The notes beneath the pieces were generated by a model. It had not been told where the DNA came from. It worked only from the letters and a program-made list of their open reading frames with translations, and ran no database searches. DNA of 64,000 nucleotides, taken from assembly GCA_900215285.1 (NCBI GenBank), contig OCMG01000004.1, forward strand, positions 186,001 through 250,000. Reading direction: 5' to 3'. Below, in pieces: positions 37,009 through 47,231 of this stretch; position 1 is the first letter of the stretch; each line of letters starts with the position of its first letter. The DNA comes from Ensifer adhaerens (GTDB taxonomy: Bacteria > Pseudomonadota > Alphaproteobacteria > Rhizobiales > Rhizobiaceae). Made by a program: the position numbers and the translations under genes.

Positions 37009-38178
37009 ATGTCGAACATTGCGCTGAACCCGTCTGAAACCATCAAGCCCTGGCAGGTTATGGCTGCCGGCATGGCGGCAATGCTGCTGACGGTCGGCAT
37101 TGCGCGGTTTGCCTACACGCCGATGCTGCCGCTGATGGAGACGCAGACGGGCATGTCGCCCTTTGTGGGCGGGCTGCTCGCGACCGTGAATTATGCCGGC
37201 TACATGACAGGTGCGCTGCTCGCCTCGACGATTTCGGATGCACGGCGGCGCTATCTTGTCTACCGGATCGGCCTCGTCGCCGGTGTCATCGGCACGGCGG
37301 GCATGGGACTGACGCAACAGACCTGGATCTGGCTCTTCCTGCGCTACATTGCCGGTGTCGGCGGGGCATCGGGCATGCTGCTGGCATCCGGCATGGTTCT
37401 GGCCTTTCTGGTGCGACATGGACGGCGGCCGGAGCTTGGGCTTCACTTCATCGGGCTCGCCGTCGGCATCATTCTCTCCGGCGCGCTGGTCATGGCAACG
37501 ACTGGTGCTCTGGATTGGGCCGGACAATGGCATGTCTTCGGCACGGTCACGCTGGCGCTGCTGATCCCGGCATGGCTCTGGATGCCTGCCCCGGATGGCG
37601 CGACGCCTCAGCGTGCAGCGGGGCCGGCCAAGGTTCCGCATCCCGGCGCGTGGCTGCTCAATCTCTCCTATTTCTGCGCCGGTGTCGGCTTCGTCGTCAG
37701 CGCCACATTCGTTGTCGCCGCTGCGGCGAAGGTGCCGCAGCTGTCACATATCGGCTCGTTCATCTGGGTCGTCGTGGGACTGGCAGCGATCCCGGCAACG
37801 CTTGCCTGGGACCGGCTGGCGCGGCGGATCGGCGACGTGCCGACGCTGATCGTCGCCTATGCGGTCCAGATTGTCGGGATCATCTTGCCCGTGCTCAGCC
37901 ATAGTGCGATCGCAGCAATCGGCGGGGCAATCCTTTTCGGCGGCACCTTCATGGGCATCGTGGCGCTGACACTTGCGCTGGCTGGAAAGCGCAATAGCGA
38001 CAACCCATCGGCCGCCATGGCGCGGCTGACATTGTCCTATGGCGTGGCGCAGATCGTCGCCCCTGCGGTCGTCGGCCGGATCGCGGAAACGACAGGCAAC
38101 TATGACATCGGGATGATCATGGCGGGCGCCACGATGGCGATCGGGATCGTATTGCTCTGGGCCTACGGAAAGGCCTAG
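37009..38178 (+). CDS. YbfB/YjiJ-family MFS transporter
   Basis: A 389-residue, 12-helix major-facilitator protein. Typical family features are AMLLTVGIARFAYTPMLP in TM1, the GLLATVNYAGYMTGALLAS segment and the short motif SDARRRY between TM2 and TM3. The YbfB/YjiJ group is poorly characterised and the transported compound is unknown. ATG 37009 starts MSNIALNPSETIKPWQ. The gene sits between the ModE-like regulator and the convergent modABC operon but shows no link to molybdenum. Confidence 0.85.
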   Translation: MSNIALNPSETIKPWQVMAAGMAAMLLTVGIARFAYTPMLPLMETQTGMSPFVGGLLATVNYAGYMTGALLASTISDARRRYLVYRIGLVAGVIGTAGMGLTQQTWIWLFLRYIAGVGGASGMLLASGMVLAFLVRHGRRPELGLHFIGLAVGIILSGALVMATTGALDWAGQWHVFGTVTLALLIPAWLWMPAPDGATPQRAAGPAKVPHPGAWLLNLSYFCAGVGFVVSATFVVAAAAKVPQLSHIGSFIWVVVGLAAIPATLAWDRLARRIGDVPTLIVAYAVQIVGIILPVLSHSAIAAIGGAILFGGTFMGIVALTLALAGKRNSDNPSAAMARLTLSYGVAQIVAPAVVGRIAETTGNYDIGMIMAGATMAIGIVLLWAYGKA

Positions 38179-38182
38179 CTTC

Positions 38183-38274
38183 ACGCAAAACCGGGATCCA
38201 CTTTTGCTGGGATTGCTTCTGATCTCCCGCAATCCCGGACGCAAAACCGGGATCCACTTTTGCTGGGATTGCTT
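38183..38274. repeat. Tandem 36-bp direct repeat between convergent genes
   Basis: Two identical 36-bp copies (38183-38218 and 38239-38274) flank 20 bp. Each copy contains a GCAAAA...TTTTGC stem around CCGGGATCC, and the spacer adds GCAATCCC able to pair with GGGATTGC of the second copy (38265-38272). They fill the whole gap between the MFS stop (38178) and the modC stop (38274). A bidirectional transcription end is plausible; similar sequences are common rhizobial intergenic repeats. Confidence 0.8.
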
Positions 38275-39362
38275 CAAGACGTCTGACGGCGAAACAGACC
38301 CTGCGTGTCGATGGACACGGACTTGAACAGCAGGCTTACGGGTTGTCCCTTTTCGAGGCCCATCCGTGCCGCCGAATGGCGCGTGACCTGCGCCAGCACC
38401 ACTTCGCCGGAGCAGTCGACGGTCACCCAGACGCTTCCGCCCTGCTCGACGAGGGCGAGGACGCTACCGGTCAGCCTGTTGAGCGCGGAAAGATTGCCAG
38501 GCTCGCCGATCCCGAGAATGATATCCTGCGCGGAGATATAGACGCGAACGCGATCGCCGGGCTCGGCCGCGCCCCGCTTGAGATAGATGCGCCCCGCCCG
38601 GCTCTCAGCGACGCTCAGGCCCTCGTCGTCGAGATGATGGCTGATTGTCGCGCCGATAAAGGTTGCCGGCTCCATGTCCTGCGGCGTTGCGCCCGTGCCG
38701 CCGAGTACTGCACCCGGGTCACCTTGCGCCACCACACGTCCTTGCGCCACGGAGACGACCCGGTTGGCCAGGCGCGCCACTTCCTCCATCGCATGGCTGA
38801 CATAGAGGACGGGAATGCCGGTCTCGTCGCGAATGAATTCGAGGTGCGGGAGGATTTCCGCCTTGCGGGCCGGGTCGAGCGCCGATAGCGGCTCGTCCAT
38901 GATGAGAAGCGAAGGCGCGGAAAAGAGCGCACGGCCGATGGCGACACGGCTTTTCTCCCCGCCAGACAGGCCGGCCGGGCGCCGATCGAGGAGGTGGCCG
39001 ATGCCGAGCAGTTCGATCAGGCGGCCATCCGAGGCTTCGTCCGTGCGCACGGGGCGGAAGTGGCGTGCATAATGCAGGTTCTGCCGCACCGTCATATGCG
39101 GGAAAAGGCGGCCGTCCTGAAAGACATAGCCCACGCGGCGGCGATCTGCGGACAGAAAGATCTTCCTCTGGCTGTCGAACCAGGTTTCTCCGTTGAACCT
39201 CACGCAACCCGCCTCGGGCCGTACAAGGCCGGCGGCAATATTGGCGATCGTGGTCTTGCCTGAGCCTGAGGGCCCGATCAGCGCGGTCAAGCCCTCGCCT
39301 GCCGACAAGGCCGCTTCAAGCCGGAACTCCCCCTGCTGATGGCGGATGTCGATCTCAAGCAT
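38274..39362 (-). CDS. modC: Molybdate ABC transporter ATP-binding protein ModC
   Basis: A 362-residue ATPase of the molybdate importer. Walker A GPSGSGKTT, signature LSGGEKSRVAIGRALFS, Walker B LLIMDEPLSALD and the switch histidine in YVSHAMEEV are intact in the first ~230 residues; the C-terminal MOP/TOBE domain (LTGSVLALVEQGGSVWVT) binds oxyanion and is characteristic of ModC. ATG 39362 (MLEIDIRHQQGE) overlaps modB by 8 nt. Third gene of modABC. Upstream in-frame sequence is shadow of modB, not ModC. Confidence 0.94.
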   Translation of the reverse strand: MLEIDIRHQQGEFRLEAALSAGEGLTALIGPSGSGKTTIANIAAGLVRPEAGCVRFNGETWFDSQRKIFLSADRRRVGYVFQDGRLFPHMTVRQNLHYARHFRPVRTDEASDGRLIELLGIGHLLDRRPAGLSGGEKSRVAIGRALFSAPSLLIMDEPLSALDPARKAEILPHLEFIRDETGIPVLYVSHAMEEVARLANRVVSVAQGRVVAQGDPGAVLGGTGATPQDMEPATFIGATISHHLDDEGLSVAESRAGRIYLKRGAAEPGDRVRVYISAQDIILGIGEPGNLSALNRLTGSVLALVEQGGSVWVTVDCSGEVVLAQVTRHSAARMGLEKGQPVSLLFKSVSIDTQGLFRRQTS

Positions 39363-40053
39363 CGCGCCCCTCCGTGCGCGCCTGCACGCGACGCGCCAGA
39401 AGCTCCGAGGCAAGAAGGGCGGCAAGCGACACCACCACGGAGATGAGCGTGAGGCGCATTGCGCCCGCGTCCCCACCGGGCACCTGCGTGTAACCGTATA
39501 TCGCCGCCGCAAGCGTCTTCGTCTCGCCCGGAATGGCGGAGACAAAGGTGATGGTCGCACCGAATTCGCCCATGGCCTTGGCAAAGGCAAGAATGGTTCC
39601 GGTGACAACGCCGGGCATGATCAACGGGAGCGTAACGGTCCGGAACACATTGAACCGGCTGGCGCCGAGCGTGGCGGCGGCCGATTCCAGCCCCCGGTCG
39701 AGGCCTTCGATGGAGAGGCGGATCGCCCGCACCATAAGCGGAAAGCCCATGACGGCGGCGGCAAGCGCCGCACCCGTCCAGCGGAAGGAAAGCACGATTC
39801 CGAAAGCCTGATCGAGCACGGCACCGATGGCGCCCTTGCGGCCGAAGAGGATGAGCAGGATGTAACCGGTCACGACCGGCGGAAGGATCAACGGCAGGTG
39901 GACAAGACCGTTCAGCACGCTCTTGCCCGGAAATGTCTTGCGCGCCAGCACCCAGGCGACAGCAATGCCGAATGGCAGGCTCGCAGCGCTCGCCACCACC
40001 GCGACCTTGAGGCTGATCGCCAATGCGATCCAGTCATCTTCAGACAATATCAT
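39355..40053 (-). CDS. modB: Molybdate ABC transporter permease ModB
   Basis: A 232-residue inner-membrane permease with five to six predicted helices. The binding-protein-dependent transport (EAA) loop is visible as SAAATLGASRFNVFRTVTLP, followed by LIMPGVVTGTILAFAKAMGE, both typical of ModB. It starts 21 nt after modA and overlaps modC by 8 nt. Confidence 0.94.
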   Translation of the reverse strand: MILSEDDWIALAISLKVAVVASAASLPFGIAVAWVLARKTFPGKSVLNGLVHLPLILPPVVTGYILLILFGRKGAIGAVLDQAFGIVLSFRWTGAALAAAVMGFPLMVRAIRLSIEGLDRGLESAAATLGASRFNVFRTVTLPLIMPGVVTGTILAFAKAMGEFGATITFVSAIPGETKTLAAAIYGYTQVPGGDAGAMRLTLISVVVSLAALLASELLARRVQARTEGRDA

Positions 40054-40074
40054 TCCGTTGCCGTATGTCGGTCT

Positions 40075-40857
40075 TCACTTGCCCGACAATACCGTAAAGC
40101 CCTGTCCCGTGAAGGCGGTTTCGGCCTTTTTCGAGTGCAGATATTTCTGGAACTCGCTGGCCAGCGCCGGCGCGTTCTTCAACGCGGCTACGGGATAGAT
40201 GATCGGCTCGTGCGAGCTTTCCGGAAAGGTGCCGAGGACCTTGACACCGGTATCGGCCCGGCTGTCTGTCATGTAGACGATGCCCAGCGGGGCCTCGCCG
40301 CGGGAGACAAGAAGAAGGGCAGCACGGACGTTTTCTGCTTCCGCCAGCTTGTCTTTGACCCCGTCCCAGGCACCGAGGTTCGTCAGCGCCTGCTTGGCAT
40401 AGATGCCGGCCGGCACGCTTTCAACGGCTCCCACGGCAAGGCGCCCGCCTGCAAGCGCACCGGCGAGGTCGAAGCCCTTGGCGATCTCGTAGGTTTTGGC
40501 GGCGTCCTTGGGGCCGACTAGAACAAGAGCGTTGCCGAGGAGGTTCTCGCGGCTGTCCTTCCTGATGAGGTCGCCCTTGGCCAGATAGTCCATCCACTTG
40601 AGATCGGCGGAAATGAAGAGATCGGCGGGCGCGCCGGCCTCCACCTGCTTGGCGAGAGCGGAACTTGCCGCGTAGGTCAGCACCACGTCATTGCCCGTCT
40701 CGGCCTTCCAGTCCTTGGCGATGCCGTCCAGCGCATTCTTGAGGCTTGCAGCGGCGAAGACCCTCACCTCGCCGGCAACCGCGCCGGTTGCGCTGAACAC
40801 ACTCAGTGCCATGACTGTTGCGGCCAGAAGGCCGGCGGCGAAACAACGACGACGCAT
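40075..40857 (-). CDS. modA: Molybdate ABC transporter substrate-binding protein ModA
   Basis: A 260-residue periplasmic protein. Signal peptide residues 1-28 (LLAATVMALSVFSATGAVAG). The mature N-terminus VRVFAAASLKNALDGIAKDW is the ModA ligand-binding signature (the Ser-Leu pair coordinates the oxyanion); other contacts are YAASSALAKQVEAGAPADLF and EAPLGIVYMTD. ATG 40857 has a GGAGAG site; a longer in-frame extension upstream lacks signal-peptide form. First gene of modABC, preceded by the dyad at 40872-40897. Confidence 0.94.
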   Translation of the reverse strand: MRRRCFAAGLLAATVMALSVFSATGAVAGEVRVFAAASLKNALDGIAKDWKAETGNDVVLTYAASSALAKQVEAGAPADLFISADLKWMDYLAKGDLIRKDSRENLLGNALVLVGPKDAAKTYEIAKGFDLAGALAGGRLAVGAVESVPAGIYAKQALTNLGAWDGVKDKLAEAENVRAALLLVSRGEAPLGIVYMTDSRADTGVKVLGTFPESSHEPIIYPVAALKNAPALASEFQKYLHSKKAETAFTGQGFTVLSGK

Positions 40858-40871
40858 GTCGATCTCTCCTA

Positions 40872-40897
40872 TCGTTATCTCCAAATGGATATAACGA
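40872..40897. promoter_or_regulatory. ModE-like operator upstream of modA
   Basis: Arms TCGTTATCTCC and GGATATAACGA, matching at 10 of 11 paired positions around a 4-nt centre, lie 15 nt upstream of the modA start. The TCGTTAT/ATAACGA halves closely resemble the known ModE box, so molybdate-dependent repression of modABC is likely. The one-domain ModE-like protein encoded at 36516-36890 is the obvious candidate binder. Confidence 0.75.
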
Positions 40898-40935
40898 CTT
40901 TCAACGGAAAGCAACCGGGCAAAGCGGCACCAAGA

Positions 40936-43140
40936 TCAGCCGAGCTTGAGCTGTGAAAGGGTAAAGAGGGTATCAGCGCTCAAGGAGGCGCCGCTGCTAT
41001 TGGACGACAGGATCGACAATGCCGAAGCACCGCCGCTCACGGAGCTGTTCTGGATGTCGTAGAGCGCCGTGAATTTCTTGACCATATCGGTGACCTTGGA
41101 CGGATCGGACAGGTCCTTGAGGTTCATCACCTGATTGACCTTGGCCGCCTGCGTGTCGATGGGCAGGGTCGAGAAACCATCAGGCAGGTTGTTGCTGGTC
41201 TTGAAGAACTGCAGCAACGCCTGGTCTGCGAGAATGTCGTAGGCCGAGGTGATGGTCGGGGCCATGCGCTGGAAATAGAGCGCAAGGCGCGTTCCGGCAT
41301 TGTCATCGCCCGCTTCGGTTTCCAGCGTCTGCTGGTAGTAGTTGTCCACGGTGGCGATGCGGGCGCGGCGATCCATGGCGCCGGACTGGTCAGTCGTCGC
41401 GATCTTGCCGGTCTTGTTGTCGAAATTGAACGCGCCCGCCATCTGCGCCCAGCGCTGGTCGGGCTGTGTATTGGCGAAGCTCTGGGGATCGCTGAGATCG
41501 GATGAAAAGACCTTCTGCAGAAAGTCCTTCGTCACCTTGGTCGGATCGAAGCCATAGGAGCCGACCATCACCTTGACGAGCTTGCTATCGGACAGAAGTT
41601 CGCCGACCGAGTCGACCCCCTGGATCGTCTTCGTGTAATAGTTCATGTCATCGGTCGCCGGGGCCTTTGCCGCGGTATTGCCATAGCGCGTCTGCATCTT
41701 GACGTAGTTTTGCGCCATGATGGTGATTTCGGCCTGCGACTGTGCCAGGCGCGGGGCGCTGATCTTGCCGTCCTTGTCGAAATTGTACTCCTTGGCAAGC
41801 GCCAGATAACGCTTATCGGAGAGCTGGTTCACGTAGCTCTTCGGGTCGTTGACGTCGCTTTCCAGAACCATCTTGATCTTGATCTGCGACTCGTCCTGGG
41901 CCGCCAGGCCCACGGAATGCAGCGCGAAGCTATAGAGCGCGGAATTGTTGACGAGGTCGTCGACCTTCTTCACCTGGCCGATATGCGTGCCATAATAATT
42001 GTAGATCGTCGCGTCGTTGGCGTCGTCGTCCTTGCTGTAACTGGACAGGTATCTGTTCTGCAGCTTTGAAAGGTTATCGCTCGTCATGGCCGAGTCGCCG
42101 GCCTTCACATTCCCGCTCGTATCGAAGTTGAACATCTTGGCGACGGCGGTCCATGTCGCCCCGCCCTGCTGATTGGCATAGTTGTTGGGGGTCGAGGTAT
42201 CGCTGGTGACGATATTCTGAAAGGTTGTCCCCATCATGCCGGAATCCAGGCCCAGCGCCGTCTTGACCAGCGAGAACAGCCGATCATTGCTGGTGATGTC
42301 GCTGACCTTCGTCACCTTCGCCATCTGATCTGCCAGATAGGTGTTGTTCAGCTGCGCCGCCGCCGGCGTCACGTGGCTCGGCACCGTGGTGATGTAGGTC
42401 TCGGTCATCTTGTCGACCTGGGCCGAGGTCTGTGCCGTCGTGCCGCTGTCGAGCCCGCCGCTTGCGTTGAAGTTGAAGGCGTTGCGCAACTCCAGCGCCT
42501 TCTGCTTCAGGAGGTAACGCGGCCCGGTATCCGTGGGCAGGGTGTTGACATAGCTCGTGCTGTCGTTGACGTCGCTGGTCAGCACCTTCTTGACGAAATC
42601 GCGCGTGTAGGTGTTGGGGTCTAGCCCTACGGACTCCATTGCATAGGTGTAGAGCTTGGTGTCGTTCATCAGACCGTCGACGGTCTTCACGGAGGTAATC
42701 GCCTTCTTGTAATAGGCGGTATCCGTGGCGACGGCGGCCTCTTCCTGATCCAGCTGATCCTTGTAGGCCTGGACGGTCGAGTCCTTCTGCGCAGTGGTCT
42801 GCACGGTCGCGGTGGCCTTGCCGAACTGGAAGGCGTTGGCAAAGTCGCGATATTTCTGATCGGAGAGCCGATTGACGAAGCTTTGCGGGTCGGTGAGATC
42901 GCTGTCCAGAACCTTCTTCATGAAGGCCTTGGCATAAGTCATGTCATCGAGCCCGTAGGCCTTCATCGCGTAGGAATAAAGGCGATAATCGCCCATGAAA
43001 TCGTCGACGCTCGAGACCTTGCCGATATTGGACTGGAAATAATCGGTCTCGCGCTTGGTCTGCCCTTCGGACGCAACGCGGTTCAGGGACTTGGTCATGT
43101 CCCTGGCGATCAGATCATAGCTGAGAAAGGTCGAAACCAT
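40936..43140 (-). CDS. DUF1217 repeat protein (rhizobial, possibly flagellum/export-associated)
   Basis: A 734-residue protein built from about five DUF1217 units plus a divergent sixth, starting near residues 33, 143, 270, 385 and 500. Each unit follows the pattern Y-[..]-I-x-V-x-S-V-D-D-L-[..]-LYSYAM-x-x-xGLD, then FVKKVLxSDLxDPxSFVN and a QFD/NFD ending. No signal peptide or membrane helix is visible; the N-terminus MVSTFLSYDLIARDMTKSL is Ser/Thr-rich and flagellin-like. The family is found in flagellar regions of rhizobia but has no assigned function; here no motility genes are adjacent. Confidence 0.8.
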   Translation of the reverse strand: MVSTFLSYDLIARDMTKSLNRVASEGQTKRETDYFQSNIGKVSSVDDFMGDYRLYSYAMKAYGLDDMTYAKAFMKKVLDSDLTDPQSFVNRLSDQKYRDFANAFQFGKATATVQTTAQKDSTVQAYKDQLDQEEAAVATDTAYYKKAITSVKTVDGLMNDTKLYTYAMESVGLDPNTYTRDFVKKVLTSDVNDSTSYVNTLPTDTGPRYLLKQKALELRNAFNFNASGGLDSGTTAQTSAQVDKMTETYITTVPSHVTPAAAQLNNTYLADQMAKVTKVSDITSNDRLFSLVKTALGLDSGMMGTTFQNIVTSDTSTPNNYANQQGGATWTAVAKMFNFDTSGNVKAGDSAMTSDNLSKLQNRYLSSYSKDDDANDATIYNYYGTHIGQVKKVDDLVNNSALYSFALHSVGLAAQDESQIKIKMVLESDVNDPKSYVNQLSDKRYLALAKEYNFDKDGKISAPRLAQSQAEITIMAQNYVKMQTRYGNTAAKAPATDDMNYYTKTIQGVDSVGELLSDSKLVKVMVGSYGFDPTKVTKDFLQKVFSSDLSDPQSFANTQPDQRWAQMAGAFNFDNKTGKIATTDQSGAMDRRARIATVDNYYQQTLETEAGDDNAGTRLALYFQRMAPTITSAYDILADQALLQFFKTSNNLPDGFSTLPIDTQAAKVNQVMNLKDLSDPSKVTDMVKKFTALYDIQNSSVSGGASALSILSSNSSGASLSADTLFTLSQLKLG

Positions 43141-43406
43141 CCGGCGACTTCCGCACGCATTGCTGGAGCTCGGAGACTACACGAGAAACCTTGCCCAAAC
43201 CTTTAAGGAGGAATGAAGAAGGCGAACGTTCGCGTTCATACTCCCTCAACCGTGTCGGCTTCGACTTCGATAACCATCCGGGAATGCAAAGATTTCTTAA
43301 CCGCGAATATTAAGTCAGACGGAAGATCAGCCCGCTAACTTCTCCCTACCAAGAGGGCAAAAGCCCCGGAAGAAGAGCCCCAGGCTCTCAAGGAAAACAG
43401 GGTGTA

Positions 43407-43979
43407 ATGAACATGCGCAACGTAGCAATGGGCCCGATCTGGGCCGAGGCAACCTTTCGGCTCGATCCGAAACACTTGCCCCAGCAGGTGTCCTATTCTG
43501 GACAATCCAATGCCGGCGACGTCTCGATCACGCTTGACGAGCGTGGCGCGGTCCTCAAGAAGCGTCTGCCTTCCAGCGGCCTTCCGATTTCCTTCGCACT
43601 GCCGGCCCGCACCTTCCGCGGCGTGGCCGCCCGGGCCATCGATCACGGTGACGGCCGCGTGACCGTGACGCTGGAACTGCATCATGACGATCCGGAGCTC
43701 AGCATTCCGCTGCTGGTCGCTCACGATCTCTGCGACATCGCCGCCGATTGGCGCAGCTGGGCCGATGCCTACAACATTCCGATGCTGATGGTGGAGGCCG
43801 ATGGCGTTGCCCGTCCGCTCGAAGAGCACCTGACCAATATCGCAAACAAGAACTCGGCGCCGCGCCGCCGGCACTCCTACTTCGCCGAGCGCCGCCCGCG
43901 CTTCCTTGTCCGCCGCTCGATCGGCCAACTGGGTGTGACGATGAAGATCGAGGGCCGGGAAATCATCGCCCGGAACTAA
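43407..43979 (+). CDS. DUF6101-type conserved rhizobial protein
   Basis: A 190-residue soluble protein that I associate with the rhizobial DUF6101 group. Visible: RLDPKHLPQQVSY, a PilZ-like beta-rich middle (TFRGVAARAIDHGDG, VTLELHHDDPELSIPLLVAHD) and a basic C-terminus rich in arginine (RRRHSYFAERRPRFLVRRS). No enzymatic motif. ATG 43407 begins MNMRNVAMGPIWAEA; a second ATG follows two codons later. A strong terminator lies 42 nt after its stop. Confidence 0.72.
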   Translation: MNMRNVAMGPIWAEATFRLDPKHLPQQVSYSGQSNAGDVSITLDERGAVLKKRLPSSGLPISFALPARTFRGVAARAIDHGDGRVTVTLELHHDDPELSIPLLVAHDLCDIAADWRSWADAYNIPMLMVEADGVARPLEEHLTNIANKNSAPRRRHSYFAERRPRFLVRRSIGQLGVTMKIEGREIIARN

Positions 43980-44020
43980 AGACCCCTGAAAAGCATTCAA
44001 AGAGGACTCCAGTCACTCTT

Positions 44021-44057
44021 GGGCCGGCCTTTTCCCCTGAAGGTCGGCCCTTTTTCT
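44021..44057 (+). terminator. Rho-independent terminator after the DUF6101 gene
   Basis: Stem GGGCCGGCCTT / AAGGTCGGCCC (one G-T mismatch) around a short loop, followed by TTTTTCTT. It lies between the converging DUF6101 and ubiA genes. Confidence 0.88.
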
Positions 44058-44064
44058 TGTCTGG

Positions 44065-45021
44065 TCAGGCGAAGGGGATCGAAATCACCAGCCCAAGAAA
44101 GATGATCGCACCCACCTTGCTGTTGAACTTGAACAGCGACAGGCACTGTATCGGGTCATCGATATTCAGGACCACGACCTGATAGCCGAAAAGAACTGCG
44201 GCGACGAGAAGCCCGAGATAGGCAATGAACGGAACGCCGGCGAGCGCGAAGGCGAGCGCGAGCAAAACGACCGTCATTCCGTAAAGCCCGACCAGCCAGG
44301 ATTTCGTCTGCTCACCGAAAAGCCGCGCGGTGGACCGGACACCGATCAACGCGTCGTCCTCCTTGTCCTGATGGGCATAGATCGTGTCATAACCGATCGT
44401 CCAGGCAATCGCGCCAGCATAGAGAACGACTGCAGCCAGCGACAGCGAGCCAAAGCTGGCCGCCCAGCCCATCAGCGCACCCCATGAAAACGCCAGGCCG
44501 AGGAAAAACTGCGGCCAATCGGTAAAGCGCTTGGCGAACGGATAGACTGCGACGGTCGCAAGCGACGCAATGCCCAGGAAAACCGCAAACCAGTTGAACT
44601 GCAGGAGCACGAGCAGGCCGACAAGCGCCTGTGCCAGAATGAAAAGCTTCGCCTGCGTTCGCGTAACCCGCCCTGAAGGCAACGGGCGCGATCGCGTTCG
44701 GGCAACCGCCATGTCTATCTCATGGTCGACCAGATCGTTGTAGGTGCAGCCCGCACCTCGCATGGCCGCAGCGCCGATGAAGAAGAGTACGAGGTGCCAG
44801 GCGAGCAGCCATGGGCTTTCAGGCGCGCCGGCCGCTGCCCTGGAGGCCGCCGCCATGCCCGCCGACCAGAAGCAAGGCCACATGAGCAGCTGCCAGCCGA
44901 TCGGACGGTCGAGCCGGGCGAGCTGCGCATAGGGCCACGCCACCCGCGGAAGCCAGCGGTAAACCCAGTTGTCGGGAGTCGCATCGGCGACGCGGGATTC
45001 TGTCTGGTCGATATTGCTCAT
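44065..45021 (-). CDS. ubiA: 4-hydroxybenzoate polyprenyltransferase
   Basis: A 318-residue membrane prenyltransferase that joins the polyprenyl tail to 4-hydroxybenzoate in ubiquinone synthesis. The two Asp-rich Mg/diphosphate motifs are present: NDLVDHEIDMAVARTRSRPL (first) and YDTIYAHQDKEDDALIGV (second). Some eight hydrophobic helices follow the cytoplasmic N-terminus. ATG 45021 begins MSNIDQTESRV; upstream in-frame codons run into the divergent purD promoter region. The tail donor would come from the polyprenyl diphosphate synthase at 62.4-63.5 kb. Confidence 0.92.
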   Translation of the reverse strand: MSNIDQTESRVADATPDNWVYRWLPRVAWPYAQLARLDRPIGWQLLMWPCFWSAGMAAASRAAAGAPESPWLLAWHLVLFFIGAAAMRGAGCTYNDLVDHEIDMAVARTRSRPLPSGRVTRTQAKLFILAQALVGLLVLLQFNWFAVFLGIASLATVAVYPFAKRFTDWPQFFLGLAFSWGALMGWAASFGSLSLAAVVLYAGAIAWTIGYDTIYAHQDKEDDALIGVRSTARLFGEQTKSWLVGLYGMTVVLLALAFALAGVPFIAYLGLLVAAVLFGYQVVVLNIDDPIQCLSLFKFNSKVGAIIFLGLVISIPFA

Positions 45022-45155
45022 GCTGCTTTTGTTGGCAGCGGCAGGCCCGGGCGTCAAGACTTCCTGCCGGGTTTGCCGGGAAAACAGCGTCATCGCCTTG
45101 ACGCAGGCGGCTGCCGCCCTTAACGGCTCGAAAACGGGCAAACAAGGAGGCTGAT

Positions 45156-46424
<1,269 letters not shown>

Positions 46425-46503
46425 TCGCAGGTTAACTCTTTCTGCTGACCGGTTGTAAAGCTTGGGCTGCTAGGCTCCCCCTATGATCCAAGGGAGTTCG
46501 AGT

Positions 46504-47016
46504 ATGCGTACGCTGTTGCTTGCAACGCTATTGGCCTCGGCAGCCATGCCTGCCCATTCGGCCTCGATCGAAAAGGTGACGTTCGACCAAGCCGACGAAG
46601 ACAGTATCGTGCGGATTACCTGCTCCGATTGCCCGCCTGCTCCGCCAAAGCCGGGGAGATACCAGGTTCCTGCGCTGGACGGCGTGGCGTCGATGCAGAT
46701 CGTCGACCAGAACGGCGCGCCGGAAGTGATCCGTGTCGACAAGTTCATGGGTGGCTCGCCGGTCACGACGCTGTCGAAGACACAAGGCCCGCTGATCGAG
46801 GAAATGGCGTCGATCGAGACGAAGGCGAAAGAAGCCAGGCTGGCTGCGCGCAATGCGGAATTGCAGGCGATCGACACGAAATCGGCGTCGATCCGGTCAC
46901 CGGACGAGCGCGGCGCAATGGCCCTCGCCGAGATCGACCGGGAATCCACGACGGCATCCTTGAACCAGGAAACAGCCGCCTTCGACCCGAACACCCTGCA
47001 GTTGCGCCTGCGCTGA
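46504..47016 (+). CDS. Small secreted protein, HPE1-like domain type
   Basis: A 170-residue protein with a Sec signal peptide (LLLATLLASAAMPAHSA). The mature part starts SIEKVTFDQADEDSIVRI and carries a CSDCPPAPPKP motif and DKFMGGSPVTTLSK. This resembles rhizobial proteins annotated as plant virulence effector HPE1-like, a name given by similarity; no effector function is shown. The C-terminal half is Ala/Glu-rich and probably helical. ATG 46504 has a GGAG site; an in-frame ATG at 46483 is less suited. A terminator follows. Confidence 0.65.
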   Translation: MRTLLLATLLASAAMPAHSASIEKVTFDQADEDSIVRITCSDCPPAPPKPGRYQVPALDGVASMQIVDQNGAPEVIRVDKFMGGSPVTTLSKTQGPLIEEMASIETKAKEARLAARNAELQAIDTKSASIRSPDERGAMALAEIDRESTTASLNQETAAFDPNTLQLRLR

Positions 47017-47041
47017 CGCCGCGGCAGAACTGGATTTCATC

Positions 47042-47068
47042 GGCCGCCCTCCGGGCGGCCTTTTCGTT
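47042..47068 (+). terminator. Rho-independent terminator
   Basis: A perfect GGCCGCCC / GGGCGGCC stem with a 3-nt loop is followed by TTTTCGTTT, 26 nt after the small secreted-protein gene. Confidence 0.85.
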
Positions 47069-47231
47069 TGACATGTTTCGGGCCGCAGATTATCCACAGC
47101 GTCAGGTTTCTTGCACCTGCCGCCCGCGTTCCGGTGAAGCAAGATCGACAACAGCAAACAAGTTCGAAACCACCCGACTTGTGGCAATGCGGGCCCCACC
47201 GGATACCGGGTGACAAAGCGAGCTTGCTGTC

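Noticed and set aside
38183..38274. CRISPR-like direct repeats
   Set aside because: Only two copies, with internal hairpins and a 20-bp spacer, and no cas genes.
43213..43338. 41-codon frame following AAGGAGG
   Set aside because: The ribosome site is only one base from the ATG, and the peptide has no recognisable feature; a 12-bp palindrome GCGAACGTTCGC lies inside it.
47090..47098. Consensus DnaA box TTATCCACA
   Set aside because: Single copy between ordinary genes, without an AT-rich unwinding region or further boxes; not an origin.
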